32,347 nucleotides of DNA from Verrucomicrobiaceae bacterium (lineage in GTDB: Bacteria; Verrucomicrobiota; Verrucomicrobiia; Verrucomicrobiales; Verrucomicrobiaceae). A program made the position numbers and the translations under genes. The stretch covers positions 1 through 32,347 of the forward strand of contig JARXAL010000292.1 in NCBI GenBank assembly GCA_029865835.1, given 5' to 3'. Shown here in pieces: positions 1 to 7,764 of this stretch. Numbering within the stretch: the stretch's first letter is position 1; every line of letters starts with the position of its first letter. The notes beneath the pieces are model-generated. The model saw only the letters and a program-made list of their open reading frames with translations, did no database searches and had not been told where the DNA came from.

Positions 1-1406
1 CCTTGAGTGTGGGGGTCAATGACCCGGCGTTTGGGGGGGTGAGTGCCGGCTTTTTGCCGAGTTCGATTAGGAACGTAGGATTTCCATATTCGATCACTGC
101 AACGCCGAGGACAGTATATGTTTTTGATGGATGGACGGTGAATAACATAGCCGGGACCGGGGTGACTTTAGCTTTGGCGGAATTGCCGAGACTTAACTTT
201 CTGATGCAGCCGGGTTTGTCTTTGACTGCGAATTTCCGGTTGAATCCTTTTGTGCCAGTTTTGATTGGTTCCTTTGAGGGGTTGGTGTTGCCGGATGTTG
301 GACAGACTCCAGGGGTAGAAACCGTTGGGCATTTGACTGCGACGTTGAGTAGCAAAGGGGGGGTGACAGGGCGTCTGAGGGTTGATGGTTCGAATCTGAG
401 CTATGCGGGGACTTTGGATAACTCTGGATTTGCGCGATTCGGAACGATAAGGTCCAAGATCTTGACGATCAAAAGGAAGGGGAAGGCGGATTTGGAACTG
501 GAATTGAGTTTGGATATGACGGGGGCCAGTAAGCAGGTCTCTGGCACACTGACCCGAAAATTGAATGGGACGACATTGACGGTCTCGAAGATCGCGGCGA
601 AGCGGGCTCATTACAGCAACGCTCTGAAAGCGGATGCATCGTTGGCGGGTGCTGTGAGTCAGCGGTACAATCTGATACTGCCAGCCAAGGCGCAAGTTCC
701 GGTCTTGGCGACCAACCTTTACCCGCAGGGGGTGGGCATCGGTAGTTTGGTGGTGAAACCGGATGGCAGTGTGAGTTGTGCGGTGACGCTGGCCGATAAC
801 ACGGTGATGCCGACGTGGGCGGCGAAGTTGACAGAGGCGAACACACTGGTGGTGTTTGGAGCACTTTATTCTGCGAAGGGCTGTTTTGCGGCGGAAGTGA
901 AGCTGGATCCGTTGCAGGCGGCGACGGATGCGGCGGGTGTGAATGCGCTTTGGTGCCGCCCGGCGATCGCGACGTCGCAATGGTATCCCGCCGGTTGGCC
1001 TACGGGGCTCAATGTGGACATTTTTGGTTCCAAATTGAGTGTGGTGACGGGGAGCAGTGTCGTGCCTGCGTTGGGTGCTGAAAATTTGGTTAATGGCAAC
1101 GCGGATTTGACCTTTGCGGGTGGACTGACTCCAGGAATTGGGAAGTTGGTGAGTGTTTCTGTTGCGGATAAAGTGACGCGTGTGCCAACAACGGATGCGA
1201 GTTTTACGGCTTCCATTACTCGCACGACCGGAGGGGTGAGGGGGACCGTTGTTCATCCCGCAACGGCCAAAGCTGTGAATTGGCAGGCCATTTTGTTCCA
1301 GAAGGCGGGTATTCATCAGGGCGGGCATGGCTTTTTTCTTTCGCCTTTGCCAAAACCCGTGACGGGCGTGGGCGAGAGTGGGGCGGTGCTATTCAAAGCC
1401 AAATAG
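1..1406 (+). CDS. Secreted repeat-module protein, 3' end only
   Basis: The gene is open at the left edge; the first whole codon is at 3 and the TTG there aligns inside a repeat module, so it is not a start. About 467 residues are visible. In order they are an InlB-B-repeat-like strand region ending in FDGWTV, a beta-rich region opening with NPFVP at 243, a YPQG landmark at 720, a WYPAGWPTG landmark at 981, and about 130 further residues to the stop. The same order and spacing occur twice in the large protein at 8256-15845, so this is probably the C-terminus of a similar secreted or surface protein. No catalytic residues or sorting signal are visible, and the function is unknown. Coding bias is strong (Gly GGG, Leu TTG, Val GTG), as in the large relative. 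The frame is certain; the role is inferred only from the relative. Confidence 0.8.
   Translation, partial: LSVGVNDPAFGGVSAGFLPSSIRNVGFPYSITATPRTVYVFDGWTVNNIAGTGVTLALAELPRLNFLMQPGLSLTANFRLNPFVPVLIGSFEGLVLPDVGQTPGVETVGHLTATLSSKGGVTGRLRVDGSNLSYAGTLDNSGFARFGTIRSKILTIKRKGKADLELELSLDMTGASKQVSGTLTRKLNGTTLTVSKIAAKRAHYSNALKADASLAGAVSQRYNLILPAKAQVPVLATNLYPQGVGIGSLVVKPDGSVSCAVTLADNTVMPTWAAKLTEANTLVVFGALYSAKGCFAAEVKLDPLQAATDAAGVNALWCRPAIATSQWYPAGWPTGLNVDIFGSKLSVVTGSSVVPALGAENLVNGNADLTFAGGLTPGIGKLVSVSVADKVTRVPTTDASFTASITRTTGGVRGTVVHPATAKAVNWQAILFQKAGIHQGGHGFFLSPLPKPVTGVGESGAVLFKAK
3..1406 (+). repeat. Repeat module copy A (about 450 codons)
   Basis: First of three homologous protein-level modules in the window. 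Landmarks are NPFVP (243), YPQG (Tyr codon 720) and YPAGWP (Tyr codon 984). Spacings are 159 and 88 codons. This copy includes the C-terminal subdomain that copy C lacks. Confidence 0.75.
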
Positions 1407-1426
1407 AACTCGGAGAGCGGTCTGGA

Positions 1427-1474
1427 TCAGGTTTTGCGACGGGTGATACCTGACCAAAAAGGCATTTTTTAGGT
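1427..1474 (+). other. Imperfect hairpins between module gene and guaB
   Basis: TCAGGT at 1427-1432 is complementary to ACCTGA at 1448-1453. Alternatively ACCT at 1448-1451 pairs with AGGT at 1471-1474, enclosing an A5 run, GGCA and a T6 run. This could be a weak terminator for the upstream gene or part of the guaB leader. Neither fold is a canonical GC-rich terminator, so it is only a candidate. Confidence 0.25.
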
Positions 1475-1505
1475 GACAGAGGGGAAACGCCTGCTTTGAT
1501 GGCCC

Positions 1506-2969
1506 ATGGGCGAAATACCTTCTTTAGCACTCAGTTTTGACGATGTATTGGTGCTTCCTGGGCTTAGCCAAGTGCTGCCTTCCGAGGTGCGTTTGGACGC
1601 TTGTCTGGGTGCGGTTATTCCTTTGAACATTCCGGTGTTATCCTCGGCGATGGATACGGTGACGGAGTCTGAGTTGGCGATTGCGTTGGCTCGCGAGGGA
1701 GGTTTGGGGGTCATTCACCGGAATGCGCCGATTGATCATCAGTCGGAGCAGGTGGCGAAGGTGAAACGCTCGGAAAACACGGTGATTCAGAGTCCCCACA
1801 GCGCCCGGCCGGAGACTCGGCTTGGGGATTTGAATCGGCTGATGCATGAGAAGGGGGTGAGTGGATTCCCGGTCGTTGACCCCGATGGGAAATTGGTGGG
1901 CATGGTGACGAGTCGGGACATGTGGTACATTGAGGATGAAAACACGCCGGTTTCTGAAATCATGACGCCGTTGGACAGGTTGATCACGGCGGCTCCGAAC
2001 ACGAGTTTTGATGAGGCTCTGAAGATCCTTTACACTCACCGGATTGAGAAGCTGCCTTTGGCGGATGCCGATGGTAAGCTTGCGGGTCTGATTACGAAGC
2101 AAGACATCATCAAGCGCCAGATGTATACCAGTGCGGCGAAGGATGGAAACGGGCAATTGCGGGTGGGAGCTGCGGTTGGGGTAGGTGATGATTGTGTGGA
2201 GCGGGCATTGGCGCTCAAGGCGGCAGGGGCAGATGCGGTGTTTATTGACGCGGCGACCGGGCATACGACCCGTGTGATGCAAGTGGTGGAACGTTTGCGC
2301 GGGGCATTGGGGGATGGGTTTCCAGTGGTAGCGGGGAATGTCGTGACGGCCCAGGGGGCATTGGATCTGATGTCGGCAGGTGTGACTGCTCTGAAGGTAG
2401 GGGTGGGACCGGGGTCGATCTGCACGACTCGGGTTATTTCGGGAGTGGGAATGCCGCAGTTCACAGCGGTGCAAATGGTGGCGGAGGTGTGTCGTCCCCG
2501 GGGCGTCACTGTGATCGCGGATGGTGGGATCCGGTATTCCGGTGATATTGTCAAGGCTTTGGCAGCGGGTGCGGACTGTGTGATGCTTGGGTCACTGCTT
2601 GCAGGAACTGCGGAAAGCCCAGGGAACATGGTGAAGTCACAGGGGCGGACTTTTAAAGAGTATCGCGGCATGGGTTCTTTGAAGGCGATGCGCAAAGGGT
2701 CGGGTGATCGCTATGGTCAGAATTCGTCTGGCAAGTTGGTGCCGGAGGGTGTGGAAGCGCGGGTGCCATTTAAGGGACCGCTTTCTGATGTGGTGTTTCA
2801 ATTGATGGGTGGACTGCGATCTGGAATGGGATATGTGGGCGCTCATGATCTGGATGAACTTCGCGCCAAGGCCCAGTTTGTTCGCATAACGGCTGGTGGG
2901 CTCAAAGAGAGCCATCCGCACGATGTCGTGATCACCGAAGAACCGGTGAACTATGAACCCGCTAGTTGA
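1506..2969 (+). CDS. guaB: IMP dehydrogenase
   Basis: Oxidises IMP to XMP with NAD+, the committed step of guanine nucleotide synthesis, in the cytoplasm. The 487-residue product has the usual bacterial length. It starts with the family's SFDDVLVLPG region, carries two CBS domains at about residues 95-205 (VSGFPVVD and HRIEKLPLAD repeats), and then returns to the TIM barrel. The catalytic loop GPGSICTTR places the nucleophile at Cys306. The IMP phosphate-binding ADGGIRYSGD follows, then the mobile flap region YRGMGSLKAM. ATG at 1506 is chosen because it gives the standard N-terminus; an ATG at 1498 is out of frame and closes quickly. A GAGGGG stretch lies about 18 bases upstream, which is far for a ribosome site. 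guaA follows after 23 bases on the same strand, the classic guaBA operon. No purine riboswitch is visible. Confidence 0.98.
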   Translation: MGEIPSLALSFDDVLVLPGLSQVLPSEVRLDACLGAVIPLNIPVLSSAMDTVTESELAIALAREGGLGVIHRNAPIDHQSEQVAKVKRSENTVIQSPHSARPETRLGDLNRLMHEKGVSGFPVVDPDGKLVGMVTSRDMWYIEDENTPVSEIMTPLDRLITAAPNTSFDEALKILYTHRIEKLPLADADGKLAGLITKQDIIKRQMYTSAAKDGNGQLRVGAAVGVGDDCVERALALKAAGADAVFIDAATGHTTRVMQVVERLRGALGDGFPVVAGNVVTAQGALDLMSAGVTALKVGVGPGSICTTRVISGVGMPQFTAVQMVAEVCRPRGVTVIADGGIRYSGDIVKALAAGADCVMLGSLLAGTAESPGNMVKSQGRTFKEYRGMGSLKAMRKGSGDRYGQNSSGKLVPEGVEARVPFKGPLSDVVFQLMGGLRSGMGYVGAHDLDELRAKAQFVRITAGGLKESHPHDVVITEEPVNYEPAS

Positions 2970-2992
2970 TTCCTTTTCTCTTTTTTGACCTC

Positions 2993-4513
2993 ATGAATGA
3001 CAACGAAGTTGCCGTGCTCGATTACGGCTCACAGTATACTCAACTCATCGTCCGCCGGGTGCGGGAACTTGGTTTCTTGGCCCATCTTTATGCTCCAACG
3101 CAATTGGCGGGGTTGAAGAATCCAGGGGCGATTATTCTTTCGGGGGGACCGCGAAGCACATCGGAGGTGGATGCGCCTGATGTGGACTTTGAGGCTTTGA
3201 TGGCTTTTGGGGTGCCGGTGCTCGGGGTGTGTTATGGCATGCAACTCCTGAACATTAAGCATGGGGGGACGGTGCGTCCGGGAGTGACTCGGGAGTATGG
3301 TCCAGCGAAGCTGATCGTCAGTGAGGCAGGGACGCTGTTTGCAGGCATTTCACACGAGTCTCAGATCTGGATGAGTCATTCGGATACGGTGAGTGCCTTG
3401 CCAGAAGGTGTGTCGGTCATTGCGACGAATGAGGATGCGGTGCCGGTGGCTCTGCAGTTTGGGGAGCGATGCTGGGGGATTCAGTTTCACCCGGAGGTGA
3501 CGCATTCCCATGAGGGGGCACAGATTTTGAAAAATTTCTTAACGCGGTCCGGGGCCAAGTTGGCGCCTTTTGATATTCAGGCGTTTAAGGCGGAGATGCT
3601 GAACCAGATTCGTGCGGATGTGGGGGATCGGGAGGTCGTTTGTGGTGTGTCAGGTGGGGTGGATAGTACTGTTTTGGCGGTGCTGTTGCATCGTGCGGGA
3701 GTGAAATTGCGGTGCATCTACATTGACACGGGCTTGATGCGGAAGGGGGAGACTGCTGAAGTGATCAAGCAGTTCATTGAAGTGGGAGTGCCGATTGAGG
3801 TGGTGGACGCTAGTGCGGCGTTTCTGGGGAGGCTGGCTGGCGTGAGTGATCCGGAAGAGAAGCGGAAGATCATCGGGGGGGAATTCATTGAGCAGTTTTG
3901 GGGAGTGGCGGACAATGTGGAACTGCTGGCTCAAGGGACGCTTTATCCTGATGTGATTGAGAGTGCTTCGAGCGGTTCGGCGGCGTCGAAGATCAAGACA
4001 CACCACAACCGGGTTGATCGAATTTTGGAACTCAAAAAAGAAGGGAAGGTTCTCGAGCCTTTGGCGGAGCTATTTAAGGATGAGGTGCGGGCTCTGGGCG
4101 CGAGTCTTGGGATTCCACATGAAGCGCTGTGGCGTCATCCGTTTCCTGGGCCTGGGCTAGCGGTGAGAGTGCCGGGGGCGTTGACGCCTGAGAAACTGGA
4201 GATTGCCCGTGAGGCAGATGCGATCTTCATCGCCGAGCTTCGTCGGAGTGGTTGGTATGAGAAAGTTTGGCAAGCCTATGCGGCTTTGCTGCCGGTCAAA
4301 ACGGTCGGAGTGAAGGGAGACGAGCGGTCGTATGAGCAGGCCATCTCTCTTCGTGCGGTGGTGAGTGAAGATGCGATGACGGCTGACTGGGTTGAACTGC
4401 CTTATGAGGTGCTGCGTGCAGCGTCGAACAAGATTCTGAACTCAGTCAAAGGCATCAATCGGGTGCTATACGATATCTCGACCAAGCCGCCAGCGAGCAT
4501 TGAGTGGGAATGA
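2993..4513 (+). CDS. guaA: GMP synthase (glutamine-hydrolysing)
   Basis: Converts XMP to GMP using ATP and glutamine-derived ammonia, completing the pathway begun by guaB. The 506-residue product has a class I glutamine amidotransferase domain at residues 1-190, with GVCYGMQ (nucleophile Cys80) and FHPEVTHS supplying the His and Glu. The ATP pyrophosphatase domain follows with the P-loop SGGVDST at about residue 219. The C-terminal dimerisation domain ends INRVLYDISTKPPASIEWE, the family signature. The frame is open back to a TTG at 2966 that overlaps guaB, but ATG 2993 gives MNDNEVAVLDYGSQYTQL, which matches the family start. No Shine-Dalgarno site is obvious before it, so translation may depend on coupling to guaB. 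Confidence 0.97.
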   Translation: MNDNEVAVLDYGSQYTQLIVRRVRELGFLAHLYAPTQLAGLKNPGAIILSGGPRSTSEVDAPDVDFEALMAFGVPVLGVCYGMQLLNIKHGGTVRPGVTREYGPAKLIVSEAGTLFAGISHESQIWMSHSDTVSALPEGVSVIATNEDAVPVALQFGERCWGIQFHPEVTHSHEGAQILKNFLTRSGAKLAPFDIQAFKAEMLNQIRADVGDREVVCGVSGGVDSTVLAVLLHRAGVKLRCIYIDTGLMRKGETAEVIKQFIEVGVPIEVVDASAAFLGRLAGVSDPEEKRKIIGGEFIEQFWGVADNVELLAQGTLYPDVIESASSGSAASKIKTHHNRVDRILELKKEGKVLEPLAELFKDEVRALGASLGIPHEALWRHPFPGPGLAVRVPGALTPEKLEIAREADAIFIAELRRSGWYEKVWQAYAALLPVKTVGVKGDERSYEQAISLRAVVSEDAMTADWVELPYEVLRAASNKILNSVKGINRVLYDISTKPPASIEWE

Positions 4514-4521
4514 GGACTGTG

Positions 4522-4537
4522 TCCGACTTTGGTCGGA
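4522..4537. repeat. Short palindromic element, copy 1 (TCCGAC hairpin)
   Basis: TCCGAC at 4522-4527 and GTCGGA at 4532-4537 form a perfect 6-bp stem with loop TTTG, nine bases after the guaA stop. A related element with the same GTCCGACT left arm lies just after the next gene. It has no T-tract, so it is not a standard terminator. It may be a dispersed short palindrome or a processing hairpin. Confidence 0.5.
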
Positions 4538-4597
4538 GATGAGCCTCAGAAGAGCGAATGCCGCTTGCGCTTGGGCGAAGTGCGGTGTTTTTGGGGG

Positions 4598-5743
4598 ATG
4601 ACTTGGGTCCGAAAGAGTCGGGCGGCGTTGCGTCGCGAATTGCAATCGCATCCGAAGCTGACAACCTTTGGCAGCGGATGGATTAGTGGCGTGGTAGGGC
4701 TGTTGCTTGGAATTGGATCGTTGGGGCTGGTTTTGGTGCTGCGTTTTCCGGGGGTTTTTGGAACTGAAGAATTGAAGGTTTTTCGGGAGGCCGGTTCGTT
4801 TCGGGGTGTGGTATTCGGGTTAATGGTAATTGCGTATTTGAGCTCATTGCTGAGTTTGGTGCTGCGCGACAAGAAGCTTTTGGGAGGGTTTGGGTTAGCG
4901 CTGACTTTGCTGGCTTCGATCTTTGGGGGAAGTCGTGCCACGGCAGTGATGCCAGATTTGACCCCGGTTTCCTTTGGGTTGGATTTTTTTGTTCTGCGCA
5001 TGATCTTCACGGGGCTGTTGTTCATCCCCCTGGAGAGCTGGTTTCCGAAAAAAGCAGATCAGCCACTGTTTCGAACGGAATGGAGGGAGGACTTGTTTTA
5101 CTTCCTGGTCAGCTCGATGCTTGTTCAAATCATTACGTGGCTGAGCTTTGGACCTGCCAGAGCGTTGTTTGATGTGACATCAGGCTGGGCTGCGTTTCGG
5201 GCCTGGGTATCGGGGTTGCCGTTTGCCTTGCAAGTGGTGGCGATCATGTTTCTGACTGATTTGGTGCAGTACTGGCTGCATCGGGCTTTTCACCGAGTTC
5301 CGATTTTGTGGCGTTTTCATGCGGTGCATCACTCTGCAAAAGCAATGGATTGGATGGCAGGCGCACGCATGCACTTCTTGGAGATTCTGGCGTTGAGGGG
5401 GACGACGGTGCTGCCGATGATCATGCTGGGTTTTGCCCAGGAGGCAGTGAACACTTATGTGTTTATCGTTTATCTTTGGGCCACTTTCGCGCACTCCAAC
5501 ATTGGTTGGGGATTCGGATGGTTGGACCGCTTTTTTGTGACACCGAAGTTTCATCATTGGCATCACGGCATTGAGAAGGAGGCGATCGATGTGAATTTTG
5601 CAATCCATTTCCCTTGGCTGGACAGACTGTTTGGCACGCATCACATGCCGAAGGATCGGTGGCCGGAAGGCTATGGGATCTCTGGCCATCCAGTGCCCAA
5701 TGGCTATTGGAAGCAATGGTGTTATCCGTTCAAAAGGAAGTGA
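4598..5743 (+). CDS. Fatty acid hydroxylase / sterol desaturase family membrane protein
   Basis: An integral membrane di-iron oxygenase of the fatty acid hydroxylase superfamily, which hydroxylates or desaturates lipid substrates using O2. About 381 residues from ATG 4598. Several hydrophobic segments fill the N-terminal half (around residues 30-50, 70-90 and 95-115, with more before the catalytic part). The metal-binding histidine boxes are HRAFH (His228, His232), HAVHH (His241, 244, 245) and HHWHHG (His319, 320, 322, 323), in the right order and spacing. The frame extends upstream to TTG 4529, but that start falls in the palindrome at 4522-4537 and would add a non-hydrophobic leader, so 4598 is preferred, with moderate certainty. 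The gene stands 84 bases after guaA and is flanked by two related palindromes. The substrate cannot be told from sequence; carotenoid, sterol-like or hopanoid-linked lipids are all possible. Confidence 0.88.
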   Translation: MTWVRKSRAALRRELQSHPKLTTFGSGWISGVVGLLLGIGSLGLVLVLRFPGVFGTEELKVFREAGSFRGVVFGLMVIAYLSSLLSLVLRDKKLLGGFGLALTLLASIFGGSRATAVMPDLTPVSFGLDFFVLRMIFTGLLFIPLESWFPKKADQPLFRTEWREDLFYFLVSSMLVQIITWLSFGPARALFDVTSGWAAFRAWVSGLPFALQVVAIMFLTDLVQYWLHRAFHRVPILWRFHAVHHSAKAMDWMAGARMHFLEILALRGTTVLPMIMLGFAQEAVNTYVFIVYLWATFAHSNIGWGFGWLDRFFVTPKFHHWHHGIEKEAIDVNFAIHFPWLDRLFGTHHMPKDRWPEGYGISGHPVPNGYWKQWCYPFKRK

Positions 5744-5747
5744 TGAT

Positions 5748-5764
5748 GTCCGACTAAAGTCCGA
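5748..5764. repeat. Short palindromic element, copy 2
   Basis: GTCCGACT at 5748-5755 followed by AAAGTCCGA at 5756-5764 makes an inverted repeat with one C-C mismatch. It begins five bases after the hydroxylase stop. Its left arm equals that of the element at 4521-4528, so the hydroxylase gene is bracketed by two related palindromes. Confidence 0.45.
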
Positions 5765-5802
5765 TAGCGACTTCGAGCGATGGAGGGCAGACTTGTGCCG
5801 CA

Positions 5803-6024
5803 ATGAATGCCAATTCTACTGATTCCCGTGTTTGCCCTGAAGGTTCTCTGACAATCGATTCAGCGACCCGGGATCCTTTGGCAGTGCTCCTGCTGAGCAC
5901 CGACATTCTGAGGGAGTATGGGGGCCGGTTATCTAGCGGAATGCTGAAGGAGCAGCGGGAAGCAATGCACCTAGCAGCGGTGCAGTTGACTTCGGCGATG
6001 AACGGGAAAGCGATTGATCGCTGA
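5803..6024 (+). CDS. Orphan HisKA-like small protein lacking the phosphoacceptor His
   Basis: A 73-residue product. Residues 24-66 resemble the HisKA dimerisation/phosphoacceptor helices of sensor kinases: DPLAVLLLSTDILREYGGRL matches the usual pattern of the first helix after the H-box, and HLAAVQLTSAMN matches the second helix. Where kinases carry the S-H-E-x-R-x-P-L H-box this protein reads SATRDPL, so the phosphorylated histidine is missing and the motif is one residue short. No ATPase domain follows in any frame. It could be a dimerisation decoy that interferes with a kinase, a degenerate kinase fragment, or a chance open frame. ATG 5803 is the only good start, since an in-frame stop lies at 5755-5757; GGAGGG at 5782-5787 is 15 bases upstream, which is long. 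The next gene begins 33 or 51 bases downstream on the same strand. Confidence 0.55.
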   Translation: MNANSTDSRVCPEGSLTIDSATRDPLAVLLLSTDILREYGGRLSSGMLKEQREAMHLAAVQLTSAMNGKAIDR

Positions 6025-6057
6025 CCTTTTGTGGTAGGAATCGATCATTCTTTCCGT

Positions 6058-7590
6058 ATGCATTGGGTGCGCCCAATGTTTTCGAAATACTTCCTTTTGT
6101 TTGTTGTTTGTCTCTCCTCCGTTTGTGCTGAGGAACTGGCAACCGAGTCTGACTTCTATCGCATTACGACCTACACCACGCCAGGCGAAACGGCCTTGGA
6201 AGTTGGGTCGGTGGAGTTATTGCCTGAAGGCCGATTGGCTTTGGGAACAAGAAGAGGAGAGATTTGGATGGTTGAGAATGCCATGGGGGCGGATGCATCC
6301 CGGACCAAGTTCACTTTGTTTGCGTCTGGATTGCATGAGGTGCTGGGTTTGGCATTCAAGGATGGTTGGTTGTATGCGACAACGCGTTATGAGGTGACGC
6401 GGATCAGGGACACGACAGGGGATGGACATGCGGACGTTTTTGAGCCTGTGACAGATGCCTGGGGAGTGTCGGGCGACTATCATGAGTATGCATTCGGGTC
6501 GCGATTTGATAAGGATGGAGATCTGTGGGTGGCGCTTTGTCTAACAGGATCCTTTTCGAGTAAAGTGCCATTTCGGGGGTGGGCATTGCGAGTGAAACCG
6601 GATGGCAGCCTAGTGCCAACGTGCAGCGGGATTCGCAGCCCGGGTGGTCTGGGGTTTGATGCGGAGGGGGCGGTGTATATGACGGATAATCAGGGTCCAT
6701 GGCGTGGCTCTTCGACGTTGCAGCATTTGGTTCCGGGGAGTTTTCAGGGGCATCCAGGTGGTAATGAGTGGTATGCGATGGCTGCGGCAATGGGACCACG
6801 TCCGGTTGATCCGATTCCCGAGGCATTCAAGGGGACGATGAAGAGGGGGGAGGTGCGTCCTGGTGGCGACCCCGGGCGAATGGTCAAAGAAAGAAAGCGG
6901 ATCAAGGAACTGCTTCCACCCGCTGTCTACCTTGTTCATGGTAAGATTGGGAACTCGCCCACTTTCATTGCCTGTGATGAAAGTGGGGGAAAGTTTGGTC
7001 CATTTGAGAAGCAATTGTTTGTGGGAGATCAAAGCCATAGCAATGTCAGCCGTGTGTTTTTGGAAACGGTGAATGGCATTCGGCAAGGTGCGGTGTTTCC
7101 ATTTCGGGGTGGTTTTGCCTCTGGTCTCATTGGGGGCCGAATGAGTCCGGATGGCGTGCTTTTCACTGGAGGAAGTGACCGCGGCTGGGGTGCGCGTGGA
7201 GGCAAGCCCTATTGCTTTGAGAAATTGGAGTGGACCGGGAAAGTTCCGTTCGAAGTGCACGAGATGCGGGCAACGGCGGATGGCTTTGAATTGACGTTCA
7301 CGCAACCTTTCGATTCGGCGACTGCAGGGAATGTGGCGAGCTATTCGATGCGTGCATTCACTTATGCGTATCGCGAGGATTATGGTGGGCCGGAGATCGA
7401 AGAAGTGATTCCGAAAATTGAGGCTGCGGTCGTGTCTGAGGATGGTCAGTCAGTTCGGTTGAAAGTGGCCCCCTTGACTCAAGGGCACGTGCATGAACTG
7501 CATCTTGACGGGCTGAAGAGTGCGAAAGGAGCGGCTCTGCTGCATGCGGTGGGGTATTACACATTGAATGAGATACCAGGCGGACATTGA
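6058..7590 (+). CDS. Secreted glucose/sorbosone dehydrogenase-like protein
   Basis: About 510 residues with an N-terminal signal peptide (charged start, FLLFVVCLSSVCA core, probable cleavage before EEL), so periplasmic or secreted. The main part is a beta-propeller of the glucose/sorbosone dehydrogenase type common in Verrucomicrobiota and Planctomycetota: LPEGRLALGTRRGEIWMVEN, SRFDKDGDLWVALC, DAEGAVYMTDNQGPW, a HGKIGNSPTF stretch and a GGRMSPDGVLFTGGSDRGWG segment near residue 370. Residues from about 395 form a separate beta domain with a DSATAGNVASYSMR stretch seen in related proteins. No cytochrome c CxxCH motif is present, although many relatives carry one. Substrate and electron acceptor are unknown. 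Start choice is open: ATG 6058 or ATG 6076; a GTG at 6031 is less likely. A perfect hairpin covers 6061-6078. Confidence 0.75.
   Translation: MHWVRPMFSKYFLLFVVCLSSVCAEELATESDFYRITTYTTPGETALEVGSVELLPEGRLALGTRRGEIWMVENAMGADASRTKFTLFASGLHEVLGLAFKDGWLYATTRYEVTRIRDTTGDGHADVFEPVTDAWGVSGDYHEYAFGSRFDKDGDLWVALCLTGSFSSKVPFRGWALRVKPDGSLVPTCSGIRSPGGLGFDAEGAVYMTDNQGPWRGSSTLQHLVPGSFQGHPGGNEWYAMAAAMGPRPVDPIPEAFKGTMKRGEVRPGGDPGRMVKERKRIKELLPPAVYLVHGKIGNSPTFIACDESGGKFGPFEKQLFVGDQSHSNVSRVFLETVNGIRQGAVFPFRGGFASGLIGGRMSPDGVLFTGGSDRGWGARGGKPYCFEKLEWTGKVPFEVHEMRATADGFELTFTQPFDSATAGNVASYSMRAFTYAYREDYGGPEIEEVIPKIEAAVVSEDGQSVRLKVAPLTQGHVHELHLDGLKSAKGAALLHAVGYYTLNEIPGGH
6061..6078 (+). promoter_or_regulatory. Perfect hairpin over the translation start
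   Basis: CATTGGG at 6061-6067 and CCCAATG at 6072-6078 form a perfect 7-bp stem with loop TGCG. The right arm contains the alternative ATG at 6076-6078 and the left arm directly follows the ATG at 6058-6060. In mRNA it could hide the start; in DNA it could bind a dimeric regulator. It may also be chance. Confidence 0.35.
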
Positions 7591-7624
7591 TTTGACGGAA
7601 TTTTTACAAACGAGTGACTTCAAA

Positions 7625-7653
7625 TTGACGTATTGATCGTTGAGTGATGTAGA
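7625..7653 (+). promoter_or_regulatory. Candidate sigma-70-type promoter for a small RNA
   Basis: TTGACG at 7625-7630, a 17-base spacer and TGTAGA at 7648-7653. The -35 is good and the -10 is weak. It lies 35 bases after the sugar-dehydrogenase-like gene and about 80 bases before a strong terminator, with no plausible gene between. Confidence 0.35.
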
Positions 7654-7659
7654 CTTTAC

Positions 7660-7764
7660 TGAGGTAAGGCACCTCAAGAATTTCAGAGCGTAATCGTTGC
7701 CGGTTTGGCTGTTGGGAACAGATTGCAAGTGAAAGGCGGACCTTCGTGGTTCGCCTTTCTTTTT
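7660..7764 (+). ncRNA. Candidate small RNA of about 105 nt
   Basis: This segment runs from the expected start of the promoter at 7625-7653 to the terminator at 7731-7764. Near its 5' end GAGGT at 7661-7665 pairs with ACCTC at 7671-7675 around loop AAGGC, putting CACCTC, an anti-Shine-Dalgarno-like string, in or next to the hairpin. No reading frame of note is inside. It does not match a family I recognise. The alternative is a 3' untranslated region of the upstream gene sharing the same terminator. Confidence 0.35.
7731..7764 (+). terminator. Rho-independent terminator
   Basis: GAAAGGCGGACC at 7731-7742 pairs with GGTTCGCCTTTC at 7748-7759, giving 12 bp with one G-U pair. The loop is TTCGT and five T follow (7760-7764). 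It ends either the gene stopping at 7590 or the candidate small RNA. Confidence 0.85.

Noticed and set aside
168..1328. 386-codon minus-strand open frame
   Set aside because: It mirrors the module gene; its product is rich in Arg, His and Pro with no motif. It results from the G-rich codons of the plus-strand gene.
1407..1505. Purine riboswitch before guaB
   Set aside because: The three-way junction and conserved loop bases are not present; only weak hairpins are seen.
2966..2992. TTG start for guaA overlapping guaB
   Set aside because: It adds nine residues absent from the family; ATG 2993 gives the conserved N-terminus.
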